From NCBI GenBank assembly GCA_016098155.1, contig JAAAJB010000260.1, positions 1-46,662 on the forward strand: a stretch of DNA of 46,662 nucleotides. The letters are read 5' to 3'. Of the stretch, positions 1-10,557 are shown one piece after another. The stretch comes from Actinomortierella ambigua (lineage: Eukaryota; Mortierellomycota; Mortierellomycetes; Mortierellales; Mortierellaceae). The stretch's first letter is position 1; every line of letters begins with the position of its first letter. The notes beneath the pieces are model-generated. The model saw nothing but the letters and a program-made list of their open reading frames with translations, did no database searches and was not told the DNA's origin. Position numbers and translations under genes: made by a program.

Positions 1-115
1 TTTTTTGGGCCACTACAGAGAAAAGGTGGCCAACAAGCACAAGGCCGTAGAAAGAGAGGGTCACTCTTTGCTGGCGGCACCGCCCAGTGCAGAGCAGGTC
101 AAAGAGAGAGACAGA

Positions 116-171
<56 letters not shown>

Positions 172-933
172 GACAGAGACAGAGAGAGAGAGACAGAGAG
201 AGAGAACAGCCGTTCCCACCTCACAGCAGCCTGTTGTCGGCTGTCTAGCTTGCTGTTGACGACTGTTCGTTGCGAAGACTGCCAGCACGCTAGCGAGGTA
301 CTCGAACCAGCGTATATAGCGCTGTTGGTGGCAGCCCTATTAGGCTGGCATGTAAAGAGAGAGACTCGGCCGATATCTTATATTCACTATTGGTTCGTGT
401 AGATCAAATCCAGACCACACCGGAGCATCCAAAGGCGCAGTGGGGGTGGTAGTCCAATGGCCCTTCCCAGCATCGCACTCACTACGAGAGAGCGAGAGAG
501 AGAGAGAGACAGATAGTCTGTCTCCCCTTCAAACTGGCTGGCACCTTGAATTGTGTATTCAAAAGGAGCCAATTGATCTCCCCAAACTTTGTTTTGAGTG
601 TCCACAAAGTCCCCTCTTTTTTTTTTATCATTTCGCAACCTCACTCATTCTCCCAACACTTTGAATTACTAGTCTACCCGTTCACATTCACTCTTGCCTT
701 CATTCCTCTTTGCAAACTGGGACACGTATTACACCCCTTCCTCCTCACCCACCGATATCCTTTTGTTTGTGTCCACTCTTATTCTTCCTCTCACCAACAC
801 CATTCGCACGTGCGATACCGAGGACCAGGTCTCGCGTCGACTACACCCACGAACACGAACACAGCCATCCATCGCCAAGGACGAGCCTCTTTCGGTGCTC
901 CCTCTCCTTCCTTTCCACTATCTTCTCCTCTCG
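1..933 (+). promoter_or_regulatory. Upstream region and probable 5' UTR of the first gene
   Basis: No convincing gene is visible here. The stretch contains two GA microsatellites and, from about 600 to 930, a pyrimidine-rich sequence typical of promoters and leaders of the other genes in this window. The reading frame of the downstream gene stays open back to 694, but the extra 80 codons look like translated leader (pyrimidine-rich, no domain), so the start is placed at 934. Confidence 0.4.
101..206. repeat. GA/GACA microsatellite
   Basis: About 105 bp of almost pure GA dinucleotide interrupted by CA steps. A shorter GA run lies at 486-512. The strand is all purine apart from the C interruptions. 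Apparent ORFs across it on both strands are low-complexity artefacts. Confidence 0.95.
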
Positions 934-3750
934 ATGGAAATAGCGACAGAGACGAAGCAGCGGATGAAACGCGGGCACAGGCGGCAGCTCTTGTCGGCTT
1001 CTCCTCCGCTGCGACACAATCACGAGAGACACCGAAGCGCGCCCGTGTCGACCATGATCACTCCTAGCACAACAGCCTCGTCTTCATCCTCTCCTGCCGT
1101 GTCTCCTACTTCTTCGGCCTCTGCTCGTTCGCTGACGACGATTATGGTGGCGGTCCCAGCAAAGGAGGCAACAGGCATGATGACCCAGCCAACAATTCTT
1201 CGGGTATGGGACCTACAGCCGGGAACCGAGCGCGAGGCCTGGTTAATCCAGCGGTTGCAGGATCCGGATATCTATGAGGTCCTGAAATATGGTGCATCCG
1301 CGCAGCTGTCGTCAGGAAAAGTCAAAGCACGGGTCGATGTGTATAGGCAGCTTGCGGAAGAGTTTAACGCGCAGCGGTTCCGCAAAACAGCAGAGGAAAT
1401 GGCGGCAGAGTTTTCGTCAACGACTACCACCACCACCACCACCACCACCACCACCACCAGTGCTGCTGCTGCTGGTACTGGTACTGGTGCTGCTTCTTCT
1501 GGGCGCGAGGCGAACGATGGTGATAACGACGAGGCTATCTATTGGCTGAGTTACCACAGTTTCCCTGACAAGATTGCGCGCATCAGGTCGACGTTCAGCA
1601 AGGCTCATTTCCTTCGACATTCGACAAAGATCGTTGCTGCTTCGGATGAAGATGGTGGTCTTGGCCGTAGCCGTGGACGCAGCGGTAGCCGTAGCGGTAG
1701 CCGTAGCCGCCTTCATTATGACTCGTCGGCCATCACTACTACCGATCAAGACAAGAACGACATGAACACATCCAGCAGCAGCAGCAGCAATAATAACAAC
1801 AACAACCAAAACAACAGCACCAGCAGCCACGTTGTTGACGCTATCCTGCGTGAATGTCCTTACTACTTTGATCTGCTTCCGATATGGGGTCAGTTTTGGG
1901 GCGATACTGACTTGGCTATCCGGAAGCAACTTGAGACGGACGAGGAGGAAGGGGAGGAGGGGGGTCATGGTCCTCATCGTGTTCGTCGTGGTCGTGGTCG
2001 TGACGATGATGATGCAAGCGATCGTCGTAACGACAGCCACGACCGTCTTGGACATCATGGACATCATCTTGGTCATAGACTCTCTGTGGAAGGTCAGAGG
2101 GAGCAGGATTCAACGGCGACTATTGGCACCAACGAAGCCCTTGGAAAACGGAGGTCTTTTGGAAGGGTCCGCAAAAGGCCAAAGCGGTATACCGATGATA
2201 TGTTTCACCATGAGATGGCGTGGGAGACACCAGAACAGGAGGATGCAGACGAAGAACAGGAAGAAGTGCATGTAGTCGAGGTTGAGCTGCCAAAGCGTCC
2301 AGCCCTCAGTCAAGTGTTGGATGACGATGACGATGACGAACCCTTGGCGAGGAGAACACGATTGGGCTTGCGGTCAAAATATGCTCCTCGGTCGTCTCCT
2401 CGCTTTGCCACTGGGTCGAAGGCCACCGGCATTTATTCCAGGACCACCGATCGGCTCCATTCTGTCTCAAAAAAGCAGCGTCTTTCAGAGATGGGGCATC
2501 CACAACATCAGAAGCAGCAGAAGCAGCAGAAACAGCAGAAACAGCAGAAACAGCAGAATCAACAGCAATGGCATCTTCAGCAACAACAGGAGCAGCAGCA
2601 ACGGCAACGGCAACAGCATGAGCAACAGCATAAGCAACAGCATGAGCAACAGCATAAGCAGCAGCATGAGCAACAGCACGAGCAACAGCACGAGCAACAT
2701 CGACAGCAGGAGCAGCGACAGCAGCAGCAACATCAACAGCATGAGCAGCGGCAACATCAACGGCAAGAGCAGCGGCAGGAGCAACAGCAACAGCAACAAC
2801 AACAACAACAGGAGCAACAGCAACAGCAACAGGAGCAACAACAACAGCAACAGAAGCTGCATCAGCAACATCGGCAGAGGGAGCAACACCAACTGCAACA
2901 GCAGCAGCAACAGCCAGCGCTACAGCAGCAGCAGAACGCCGTAGAAGGTCAACACGATGGAGAGGTAGGGGCGGAAGATGCGTGGGAAGGGGAAAGGGAC
3001 AGCTTTCTGTCAAAGAAGGAGGGCCTCGGGCGATACCCTCCGGCAGACACCTCCACCACCAACACCGCTACCACGTTCCAGAATCCGATGATCGGCAGAG
3101 TAGCAGCAGCAGCGGCAGCGGCAACAATCGCTCAGCGATCCGCTGCTCCCTGGAGGGTCGAAGATTACGAGTTGAAGCAGATGGAACTGAGGGTGCAGGA
3201 GAAGGCGGTCGAGGCGCGATTAAGACGCAAGGAGCTCGAGGTGAGGCTCCGGGAGAAGGAGCTGGATGTGAGAATGAGGGGAAAGGAGCTGGACTTTAAG
3301 ATGCAGCTGGCGACCATCGAAGCCCAGTTGAAGGAGAGGTTGGCCAAAGTTCAGGCTGACAAGGAGGTTGCGCTGGAACGTGAGCGTTGGCTGGCCACTC
3401 AGCAGTTCCAGCGACAACAGCATCAAGAGGAGGAGGAGGACGAGGGGGAAGAGGAGGAGGAGGACGAGGATGAAGGGGAGATGGAGGAAAAGTATGAGGG
3501 CGAGGACGAGCAGGAGAAGCAGGATCAGGATCGGGGCCACCAGTATCCTCACTTTGACGACAGCGGCAAAGGCGACAGTGACAACGATCAAGTGCCTCAT
3601 CATCAAATACCACCATTACATCGACCATCTTCGTCACCTTCCTCTCGTTACAGGTCGCCTTATCTGCATCAACTGTCTCCTACAACATCTCATAGTTTTA
3701 GTCCTGTCCGACAATCGCCTTCGCCAAATGTCGATCTGCATACCGACTGA
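934..3750 (+). CDS. Poly-Gln, coiled-coil protein with a Myb/SANT-like N-terminal region; probable DNA-binding regulator
   Basis: Single-exon frame of 938 codons from the ATG at 934 (the frame is open from 694; ATGs at 964 and 1054 are alternatives). Residues about 90-325 contain a Trp-anchored helical region (KVKARVDVYRQLAEEFNAQ, then SFPDKIARIRSTF and CPYYFDLLPIWGQFW) that resembles the Myb/SANT-like or trihelix DNA-binding proteins common in Mortierella-type fungi. It is split by a poly-Thr run (about residues 164-175) and by Ser/Asn/Arg-rich insertions. A Gln-rich block covers about 525-667, a charged coiled coil with nine- to ten-residue periodicity (RKELEVRLREKELDVR) about 743-827, and an acidic run about 831-862. 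The layout suggests a nuclear protein that dimerises through the coil. Family assignment comes from motif recall and is moderate; target and pathway are unknown. It converges on the next gene 134 bp away. Confidence 0.6.
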   Translation: MEIATETKQRMKRGHRRQLLSASPPLRHNHERHRSAPVSTMITPSTTASSSSSPAVSPTSSASARSLTTIMVAVPAKEATGMMTQPTILRVWDLQPGTEREAWLIQRLQDPDIYEVLKYGASAQLSSGKVKARVDVYRQLAEEFNAQRFRKTAEEMAAEFSSTTTTTTTTTTTTTSAAAAGTGTGAASSGREANDGDNDEAIYWLSYHSFPDKIARIRSTFSKAHFLRHSTKIVAASDEDGGLGRSRGRSGSRSGSRSRLHYDSSAITTTDQDKNDMNTSSSSSSNNNNNNQNNSTSSHVVDAILRECPYYFDLLPIWGQFWGDTDLAIRKQLETDEEEGEEGGHGPHRVRRGRGRDDDDASDRRNDSHDRLGHHGHHLGHRLSVEGQREQDSTATIGTNEALGKRRSFGRVRKRPKRYTDDMFHHEMAWETPEQEDADEEQEEVHVVEVELPKRPALSQVLDDDDDDEPLARRTRLGLRSKYAPRSSPRFATGSKATGIYSRTTDRLHSVSKKQRLSEMGHPQHQKQQKQQKQQKQQKQQNQQQWHLQQQQEQQQRQRQQHEQQHKQQHEQQHKQQHEQQHEQQHEQHRQQEQRQQQQHQQHEQRQHQRQEQRQEQQQQQQQQQQEQQQQQQEQQQQQQKLHQQHRQREQHQLQQQQQQPALQQQQNAVEGQHDGEVGAEDAWEGERDSFLSKKEGLGRYPPADTSTTNTATTFQNPMIGRVAAAAAAATIAQRSAAPWRVEDYELKQMELRVQEKAVEARLRRKELEVRLREKELDVRMRGKELDFKMQLATIEAQLKERLAKVQADKEVALERERWLATQQFQRQQHQEEEEDEGEEEEEDEDEGEMEEKYEGEDEQEKQDQDRGHQYPHFDDSGKGDSDNDQVPHHQIPPLHRPSSSPSSRYRSPYLHQLSPTTSHSFSPVRQSPSPNVDLHTD
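1426..1459 (+). repeat. ACC trinucleotide run coding poly-Thr
   Basis: In-frame ACC repeat inside the SANT-like region of the first gene, giving about 12 consecutive Thr. It is followed by Ala- and Gly-rich codons. A likely site of length polymorphism. Confidence 0.9.
2508..2935 (+). repeat. CAG/CAA-rich tract coding poly-Gln
   Basis: About 430 bp of in-frame CAG and CAA codons broken by CAT, GAG, CGG and AAG, coding a Gln/His/Glu/Lys-rich block of about 140 residues. The mix of CAG and CAA with interruptions suggests an old tract rather than a fresh expansion. The antisense strand reads as a long poly-Leu frame, which is an artefact. Confidence 0.9.
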
Positions 3751-3767
3751 AATAAATACGGTTTATT
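3751..3767. terminator. Shared bidirectional poly(A) element between convergent genes
   Basis: The sequence AATAAA-TACGG-TTTATT begins right after the stop of the plus-strand gene. It reads AATAAA on the plus strand (3751-3756) and again on the minus strand (3767-3762). It lies in the 134 bp between the two convergent stop codons, so one inverted repeat can supply the signal for both transcripts. Confidence 0.6.
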
Positions 3768-3884
3768 TTTGTCTGTCCAGTCAAGAAAGAATGAGAGGTA
3801 AAAAAAATAGAGAATCACCTACTTGAAGGTTATAGGTGCCACTAGTGCTTCTCGTGTCTCTCACCCTCTCTCTCTCTCTCTTGC

Positions 3885-6024
3885 TCATGTCGGAACAAAA
3901 TACTCTTTCGGATACGGATGGTCAGCACTCTGCTTGGTCACCGTCTCATGACGAGGGTGGCTTTGTGCATGAGAGGCGGGACGAGGGTGAGGGTACGAAC
4001 CTACCGACTCTGGTTCGGCAGCGTCGTTGGCCTCCTGGCCAGCGGTCATTGATGCCGTCGTCGCCTTTGCTGTTATCGTTACAGTCGTTGTGGTCGCTGG
4101 CACTCCGCGCCTGGGTCGCTGTCGCTGTTGGATGAGCCAGTCTCGCCAGGTGGCTCCCCACCGTTCCATCTGGGCCTTCCACCCAGCAACAACAGCGGCA
4201 GCGGTGGTACCATCATTCACATCGGGACCCGAACCGGGCACCACTGCGGCCTTTGTCCATGGCCCAAGCGACTGTCGAGTCCACCACCACCACCATTGGA
4301 CGGTCTGTTGCTGGACGATACGCAATCCAGCGAGGGCGATCCCCGACAACGTCCTTGGGGAGCGTTGGTCACGGTAGGTTGGGTCCTGGTCCAGCAGGTC
4401 GAGGTGGATCAAGTCATGACAGTAGGCAAGGGTCTCCGTTCCAAAGCCATCGTCCGCCACGGTGTAGTAGCCCGGTTGGTCGGCGACATAGTCGCGGTGC
4501 TTGTAGCGAATCAGGGGGAGGCCCTTATGATGATGACGAGGGCCACCCTCCTGCGTGACGGAGGAGGGCGAGTCCTTCCCATCGGAGGGGATGGGTGGAG
4601 AGTCGAGGAAGGTGGGTGTGGGTTGGAAGAGCAGGCCCATGACGACGACCTGGAGGACCAGCGAAACCAACATCCAGAAGCAGAGCTTGGTGAACCACCG
4701 GAGACAATAGGACGTCCATGCGCCGACGCGATGAAGGGTGGTGGAGAGGTATTGTCCTGGGGATCTCTTAAGGAGGAGAAATGAAAGCCAACCACCACGC
4801 CGCCGCCGCCTCCTGTCAGTAGCATGGCCCTTGCCTCGGCCGCGCGCATCACCGTCCTGTTGCCGGTAGATTGATCCCTCGCTACCGGCGGACGAAGCCT
4901 CGGACAGGCTCGACGCATCGGACGCATAGATGGCGAGGTCATTCTCCTTTGATGGTTTCCGTCGCGCCCTCTTCTTATGCTCCATCCTTGCCAAGACATC
5001 CGGCTCGTCGTCATCTTCATTGTCGTAGTCGTCGTCGTCGTCTTTGTCCTTGTCTCCTTCGCCGTCCTCATCCTCGTGATCCTGACGACGGCGTTGTTGC
5101 CGAGGTGGGCTCTGACGTTTGTATTCCAAATGCCGCAATCGAATCTCTGCTTTGGTCAAGGTGGACGAGGACGAGGGTGGCGGCGACGCCATTGATGGCC
5201 CTCCATGCTGATCTTCGTCTTCGCCTTTTACGCTGCTGACGGTGTCTTCTGCCTTGGCCATGGCATCCACTGGCAGCGGTTGGATAGCGGGCATGCTTTG
5301 CGGACTTGCTGCCACGCCACGGTGTTCGGTGTTGACAGGAAAGTCGTGATACTGGGCAAGATGCTGCTGCTGCTGCTGTTGCTGATGCAGTGCCAGAGAC
5401 TGTCGAGCTGCTTCACGAGACTCTTCCAGAAGACGGACAGTGTCACGGTGGTGCTGATCATTCAACTGTTGCTGCTGCAGCAATAGCTGCTCCATCTGGT
5501 TCTTAGACTCGATCCATTGGTTGCGCAGATCTGCTTCGTGGTGTGTGCGTGCGAGGATCCACTGTTGGAGGCTCTGCTGTTCTGCCTAATGATGGTGTTG
5601 TTTAGCGAGCGCGAGAGCGAGGGAGAAAGAGAGAGAGAGAAAAAAAAAGGAGAGCATATGTTTGATTGTCCATGTCATGTGATATGCTACTCTTTTCTCT
5701 GAGGGCCTGATTCTATTTTTTTTTTTTTTTTTTTTTTTTTTCTTTTTTTTTTTTTTTTTGGTCCTTACCTTGGATTGTTCCAAACGATCCAGCAAGAAGG
5801 CAATTTCTTCCCGCACCAAGTCCAAATCTGTCACGCTCGTTGTCGTAGCCTCGTGGCCGCTGTAGTCGCCTCGTGCTCGGTCCATGCTCTCATCCATCGA
5901 CGTCGACCATTCTCGTTCGCGACCACTGTCCTCGAAGCTACCCCTCTCTTCTTCCTCTTCCTCGTCCTCCTCCTCGTCATCATCATCGCCATCATCATCT
6001 TCTTCTTTTTCTCCTTCTTCTTCT

Positions 6025-6056
<32 letters not shown>

Positions 6057-7757
6057 CTCGTCCTCGTCCTCCTCCTCTTCATGATCCCACTCCGCCTTGT
6101 GCACGCCAGCATTGCTACTGTCGCTATCCTCCTCGGCGTCGTACAGTGCCTGGTGGCTGTCATGGCTCAAGGTCACACTGGTCTCGTCGTCAGCAACAGC
6201 CTCGACAGCAGCGGCAGCTCTGGCGCGCCGTCTACGCGCTGGACCTCTCCTTGATGCCGCTTTTGCTGACGCTGTGGACGTTGTCATAGTTTCGCGAGCT
6301 CCTTGTCTGTCCTTGCTCCTGCCCCTGCCCCGGCCCTTGCCCCTGCCCCAGCCTCGACGAATACCCTGCCCCAAACCGACGGGCGTCCTTCCAGGTGCAT
6401 GGTCCGTTGTCGACGATCTTGGAAGAGGATACGTGTGGAGTGATTGATCTTCGTCCCATTCTTCTTCCTGATCCGGTTCCTGGTCCTGTCCCTCTTGCTC
6501 CTCTTCATTGTCATCCTTGTTGTTCTGTGCTGGAGGAGGCTCGTGTCTGGGATGGGGGCGGGTCTGCCGGAACGGGGCCAGGGCGCGACGTGTACGTTCC
6601 TCGAGTGCTTGCAGCTCGAGTTTTTTTTGGCGGTCTTCCTGGGTTGCTTCATCCTCCTCCTCCTCCTCGTCGTCCCCGTGCTCATCGTCCAGTACCTCTT
6701 CTTCTTCTTCTTCTTTAACATGCGGTGGCGATGGTGGCGGTAGTGGTCGCAATGATGGTTGGTCCTGGGCATGGGTCCGGGATACAGCACCGCTCGTCGT
6801 TGTGGTCGATAGCGTGGTTGCTTCACGTCCTCTGATTTCGTCCGCATCGACTTGATCCTCCTCCTCCTCTACCTCGTCATCCTCGTCTACCTCCTCGTCG
6901 CCCTCTTCTTCTTCTTCGTCCTTGTCTTTGTCGTCATCCTCGGTGGTGGTGGTGGTGGTCGTGGCATCGCCCTGGACGATGCCAGGGAGAACACTGTTCG
7001 ACGGTCCTGATGACCGCCGCCTGTAGGTGGAATGGTGGGGCACAGGCGAGACGGGCTGTGTTGTGATTGTCGCCGTTGCCGGGTTTGCTTTTTCTATGGC
7101 TGTTGCTGTCGGTGGCATTGTCGCCGCATGACTATTCATCCATGTGTTTTGAGATGGCGGGACGAGGGTGGTGGTGTATCTCAATCGTCCGGCCGTAGCT
7201 GCAGGCGCACTCTTGGCCGTAGCCGTCGTTGCGGCTGTCGTCCGGCGTGGGATGCTCGATGGATGGCGCTGGAATGACTGGGCCTGTTGGAGTAGCGGCG
7301 GTGGGTGGTCCTGTTCACTGTCTGGAGAGGCTAATGGCGCCATGACGGCTGGTGCAGCGCCTCCAGTGTAGATCATGGCGGGTAAAGGTCCGCCGGCGAT
7401 CCTCCTCCGATCATGTGGGTGCTGTTCATGCAGATGGTGGTTGGGCTGTTGCAGGTGGTGGTTCGAGTCGTAGTGCAAAAGATGGGAAGGCTCCGAAGAC
7501 GGCCGCACGCCTCTATGTCGAGCACGATAGTGCTGGGTGGGAGCTGACTTGGAGCTCCTCGTGACGACGGCCTGTGTTCTTAGTGGTGGTGGCAGTGGTG
7601 GTGCTGGTTCGTCCATGCTGCTGTGGTCGACATGGCCAGTGGCTTCGTGGGCATGCAATGCGCGATGGTCGAGACGTTGGCTCGTTGAAGACGCCTGCGA
7701 CGATGAGGAGGAGCGCGTTCCTGGTGTGCGATGTCGGCTCTGGCCTGGATTGTCCAT
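3885..7757 (-). CDS. Large acidic single-pass membrane protein of unknown function (2 exons)
   Basis: Exon 1 runs 7757-5769 and exon 2 5585-3885. The intron 5586-5768 is GT..AG, phase 0, and contains the long poly-A stretch; joining CAATCCAAG to GCAGAACAG keeps one coiled-coil frame. The product has 1229 residues. The N-terminal half is disordered (His/Pro/Ser/Thr-rich, then several Asp/Glu blocks, one of more than 20 acidic residues). A coiled coil spans the exon junction (LVREEIAFLLDRLEQSK into exon 2, then LEESREAARQSLALHQQ). After more acidic and Arg/Lys-rich sequence comes RRRRRRGGWLSFLLLKR, then one hydrophobic segment at about residues 962-983 (FWMLVSLVLQVVVMGLLF). The last 245 residues include a Tyr/His-rich patch and a poly-Trp run. 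Positive charge before the helix suggests an N-in type II protein. I recognise no family. A nuclear-envelope or secretory-membrane role is only a guess. Confidence 0.6.
5716..5759. repeat. Poly-T tract (poly-A in the minus-strand intron)
   Basis: Two T runs separated by one C fill most of 5716-5759. They lie inside the intron of the minus-strand membrane-protein gene, just downstream of its 5' splice site. Read through, they give a false poly-Lys extension of exon 1. Confidence 0.9.
6000..6075 (-). repeat. GAA/GAG tract coding poly-Glu
   Basis: On the plus strand this is a TTC/TCC run; on the minus strand it codes a run of more than 20 Glu/Asp residues in exon 1 of the membrane-protein gene. 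Similar but shorter acidic blocks lie at about 6650-6720 and 6855-6945. Confidence 0.85.
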
Positions 7758-8089
7758 TGAAGATTCCTTGTGCAGACAAAAAGGGGGTGTCTACCACACG
7801 AAAATGAAAGATTACAAAACATTTTTTTTCTCCTCTTCTTTCAGGAACGATCACAAAAACATTTGTTGGACCGGACTGATTTTCTATTCTCCACTTTTCA
7901 AACCGACTTGCGATCCCATATGTTTCAAAAATAGTATATTCGTACAAACTGTAAAGGAGGGGCAAAATGTAAAGGAATGTGATCATAGGTGGATGGAATG
8001 CGAAGATGGGTAAAATAAAAAAAAAAGAGGTAGCGAGCAGAGAGTCATAATCTTTGTTCAATCCGCTCCTAACTTTTCTTTTCTTTTTT
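7758..8089 (-). promoter_or_regulatory. Intergenic: 3' end of TUF1 and promoter of the membrane-protein gene
   Basis: About 330 bp between two genes on the same strand. It must hold the TUF1 3' UTR and the promoter of the downstream gene. I see no canonical minus-strand AATAAA and no additional gene. Confidence 0.4.
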
Positions 8090-10106
8090 TTACTCGTGCA
8101 GATCGGAGACGACACCAGTGCCGACGGTACGGCCACCCTCACGGATGGTGAAGCGCTGACCCTTCTCCAGAGGGATACCGTGGACGAGCTCGCACTTCAT
8201 GGTAACGTTGTCACCGGGCAGGACCATCTTGTCCTGCTCCTCCTCCTCGGGGTGGGTCAGGGTGACGGTGACATCCGAGGTGCGGACGAACATCTGGGGG
8301 CGGTAGTTGGACAGGAAACCAGTGTGGCGACCACCCTCATCCTTGGACAGAATGTACAGCGAAGCATCAAACTTCTTGTAAGCCTTCACGGTGCCGGGAG
8401 CGGCCAAGACCATGCCGCGACGAAGCTGCTCGCGCTTCACACCACGCAGCAGAGCACCCATGTTGTCACCAGCCTGACCGTGGTCCAGCTATGGATATGA
8501 TTGAAAAAAAAACAAAAAAAAAAAGAGAAGACGGGGGTCAGAAAGAGGTTTGTTTGACTGAGCAGGATAACGCAACAAACCATTATAATCACATATTCTC
8601 TCCTTTTGCCACCCAGTCTGCTCAAAAAATATATCTCTTACCTCCTTGTGGAACATCTCAATACCGGTGAGGACAGTCTTGAAGCTGGGACCCATGCCGA
8701 CAATCTCGATTTCAGCACCCTTGGTGATCTTGCCACGCTCGACACGGCCGGTGGCGACGGTACCACGACCAGAGATGGAGAAGACATCCTCGACGGGCAT
8801 CAAGAAGGGCTTTTCAAAGTCACGGACAGGGGTGTCGATATGGGTATCCACGGCCTCCATGAGCTTCATGATGGCATCCTCGCCAATCTCCTTGTTGCGA
8901 CCCTCCAGTGCGCACAGGGCGGAGCCCTGGATGATGGGGGTGTTCTCACCATCGAAACCATAGGTGGCCAGGACATCACGCATCTCCATCTCGACCAACT
9001 CCAACATCTCGGGATCATCGACGGCATCGACCTTGTTGATGAAGACGACGAGCTTCTGGATGCCGACCTGCTTGGCCAACAGCAAATGCTCACGGGTCTG
9101 GGGCATCTGACCGTCGGTGGCGGCGACGACGATGATGGCGCCGTCCATCTGGGCGGCGCCGGTGATCATGTTCTTGATGTAATCGGCGTGTCCGGGACAG
9201 TCGACGTGGGCGTAGTGGCGGTTGTTGGTCTCGTACTCGACGTGGGCGGTCGAGATGGTGATACCACGGGCCTTCTCCTCGGGAGCCTTGTCGATCTGGT
9301 TGTAGTCGCGGAACTCGGCCTGGCCCAGACCAGCCAGGGTCTTTGTGATGGCCGCCGTGAGCGTCGTCTTGCCGTGATCGACGTGGCCGATCGTACCAAT
9401 GTTCACGTGGGGCTTGGCACGGCTGAACTTGCTGTCAGCGTAGGTGCGACGCAGCGCCATGCGGGGGATCGCGATCGCCGAGCGCATCAGGGGAGCCTTG
9501 GAGGCGACCTACCAGGGGGAAAGGAGGGAGAGGAAGAAGGGTGGTTGAACATGGTTTAGCTTTTTTTTTCCTTTCTTGGGTGGGAGTGTTCAACACACAC
9601 AGACGCGGGAATATTCATAGAGCCGAGGAAGAACACTCACCGAGGTAGCCATCTGCATAGCAGCAGGGCGGGCAGCGACCACTGTTGAGACACAAAGGGA
9701 GGGAGAGAGAGAGAGAGTGCGTTGATTGGCACAGTCAGTGTCAGTATCACGGGCCAGGAACAGACAGTGTATTCAAGAAGATGGGTGTCCATATTCAGGG
9801 GAGGCCCATGGGAGCAGAATCAATACCACGGCATGAAACTGATCCAACGCGAATTGGATTCATGCGAGGGTTAGAGATTCTGCATGGGTTGCCCAGAGGT
9901 AATGCAGGAGGAGAAAGTAATGGAGGAGGGAAAAGGGATGGGAGGAGTGAGAGGGAAATGGGCTGGGTGGTAGCAAGACAGGGTGTGTGAGTTGCAGCTG
10001 GAGAGTGAGGTAGGGGTATGGCTCACTTACAGGAGCGGCCGATGGAGGAGAAGGCGCGCTGGGCGGTGGGAGCACGAATGCGGGAAGCAGCACGAATGGA
10101 GAACAT
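8090..10106 (-). CDS. TUF1: Mitochondrial translation elongation factor Tu (4 exons)
   Basis: Exons 10106-10031, 9681-9641, 9508-8642 and 8488-8090 join with GT..AG introns into 460 codons, close to the length of fungal TUF1. EF-Tu delivers aminoacyl-tRNA to the mitochondrial ribosome as a GTP complex. The P loop GHVDHGKT (residues 80-87), DCPGH, NKVD and the domain II/III sequences [22 protein letters not shown] (across the last intron) are intact. The mature protein should begin near [16 protein letters not shown]. The preceding ~75 residues are Arg/Ala/Ser-rich without acidic residues until near their end, as in a matrix-targeting presequence; several in-frame Met codons there (two in exon 2, others early in exon 3) could give shorter forms. 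Strong codon bias fits high expression. It is divergently paired with the alpha-actinin gene. Confidence 0.96.
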
Positions 10107-10557
10107 GGTGATGAGAGGCGATTGAGAGGAAAGGAAGGGAGAGAGAGTGTTGTTGGAGTTGATTCGGTCCTTTTTTTGCCCAGGAGGTCCGGAGGGCACC
10201 AAGAGTGGGACTGCTTCGGGGATAAACACTGCTGTTATGCATCAACCAACTGTCCAATCCGGAGATCCACTTTCCTTTTTTGGGTGGCCCAATTGCGATG
10301 GTACTTTACTTGCTCTTCCCTCCATCCCCACGTCACAAAGTGCGCTAGGCACAAAGAGAAGAACCTCTGTCCTCCTCTGCTGTGTACTACAAAAGGTACA
10401 AAAGGGGGCGCGCGTGTGCCTCCACTTTTCTCTCTCTTTCATTACTCAAACACAACCAATTCCTTCATTCATTTATTCATTCATTCTTCACCCTCATTCC
10501 TCTCGTTCGCTCTCGCCTTTGCTCTCGCTCTTACCTCACTCTTCTGGACTGCACACC
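10107..10557. promoter_or_regulatory. Bidirectional promoter between TUF1 and the alpha-actinin gene
   Basis: 451 bp separate the two divergent start codons. It contains a CCAAT motif at 10254-10258 and, toward the actinin side, CT-rich and ATTC-repeat leader sequence ending in CACACCATGG at the start codon. No separate gene is visible. Confidence 0.5.

Noticed and set aside
694..933. N-terminal extension of the first gene
   Set aside because: The sequence is pyrimidine-rich leader-like DNA and adds no domain; the start at 934 is preferred, though not proven.
2485..2910. Minus-strand poly-Leu frame
   Set aside because: It is the complement of the CAG/CAA poly-Gln tract.
8606..9559. 317-codon plus-strand frame opposite TUF1
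   Set aside because: It is the antisense of highly biased EF-Tu codons and has no protein-like features; the minus strand is clearly coding.
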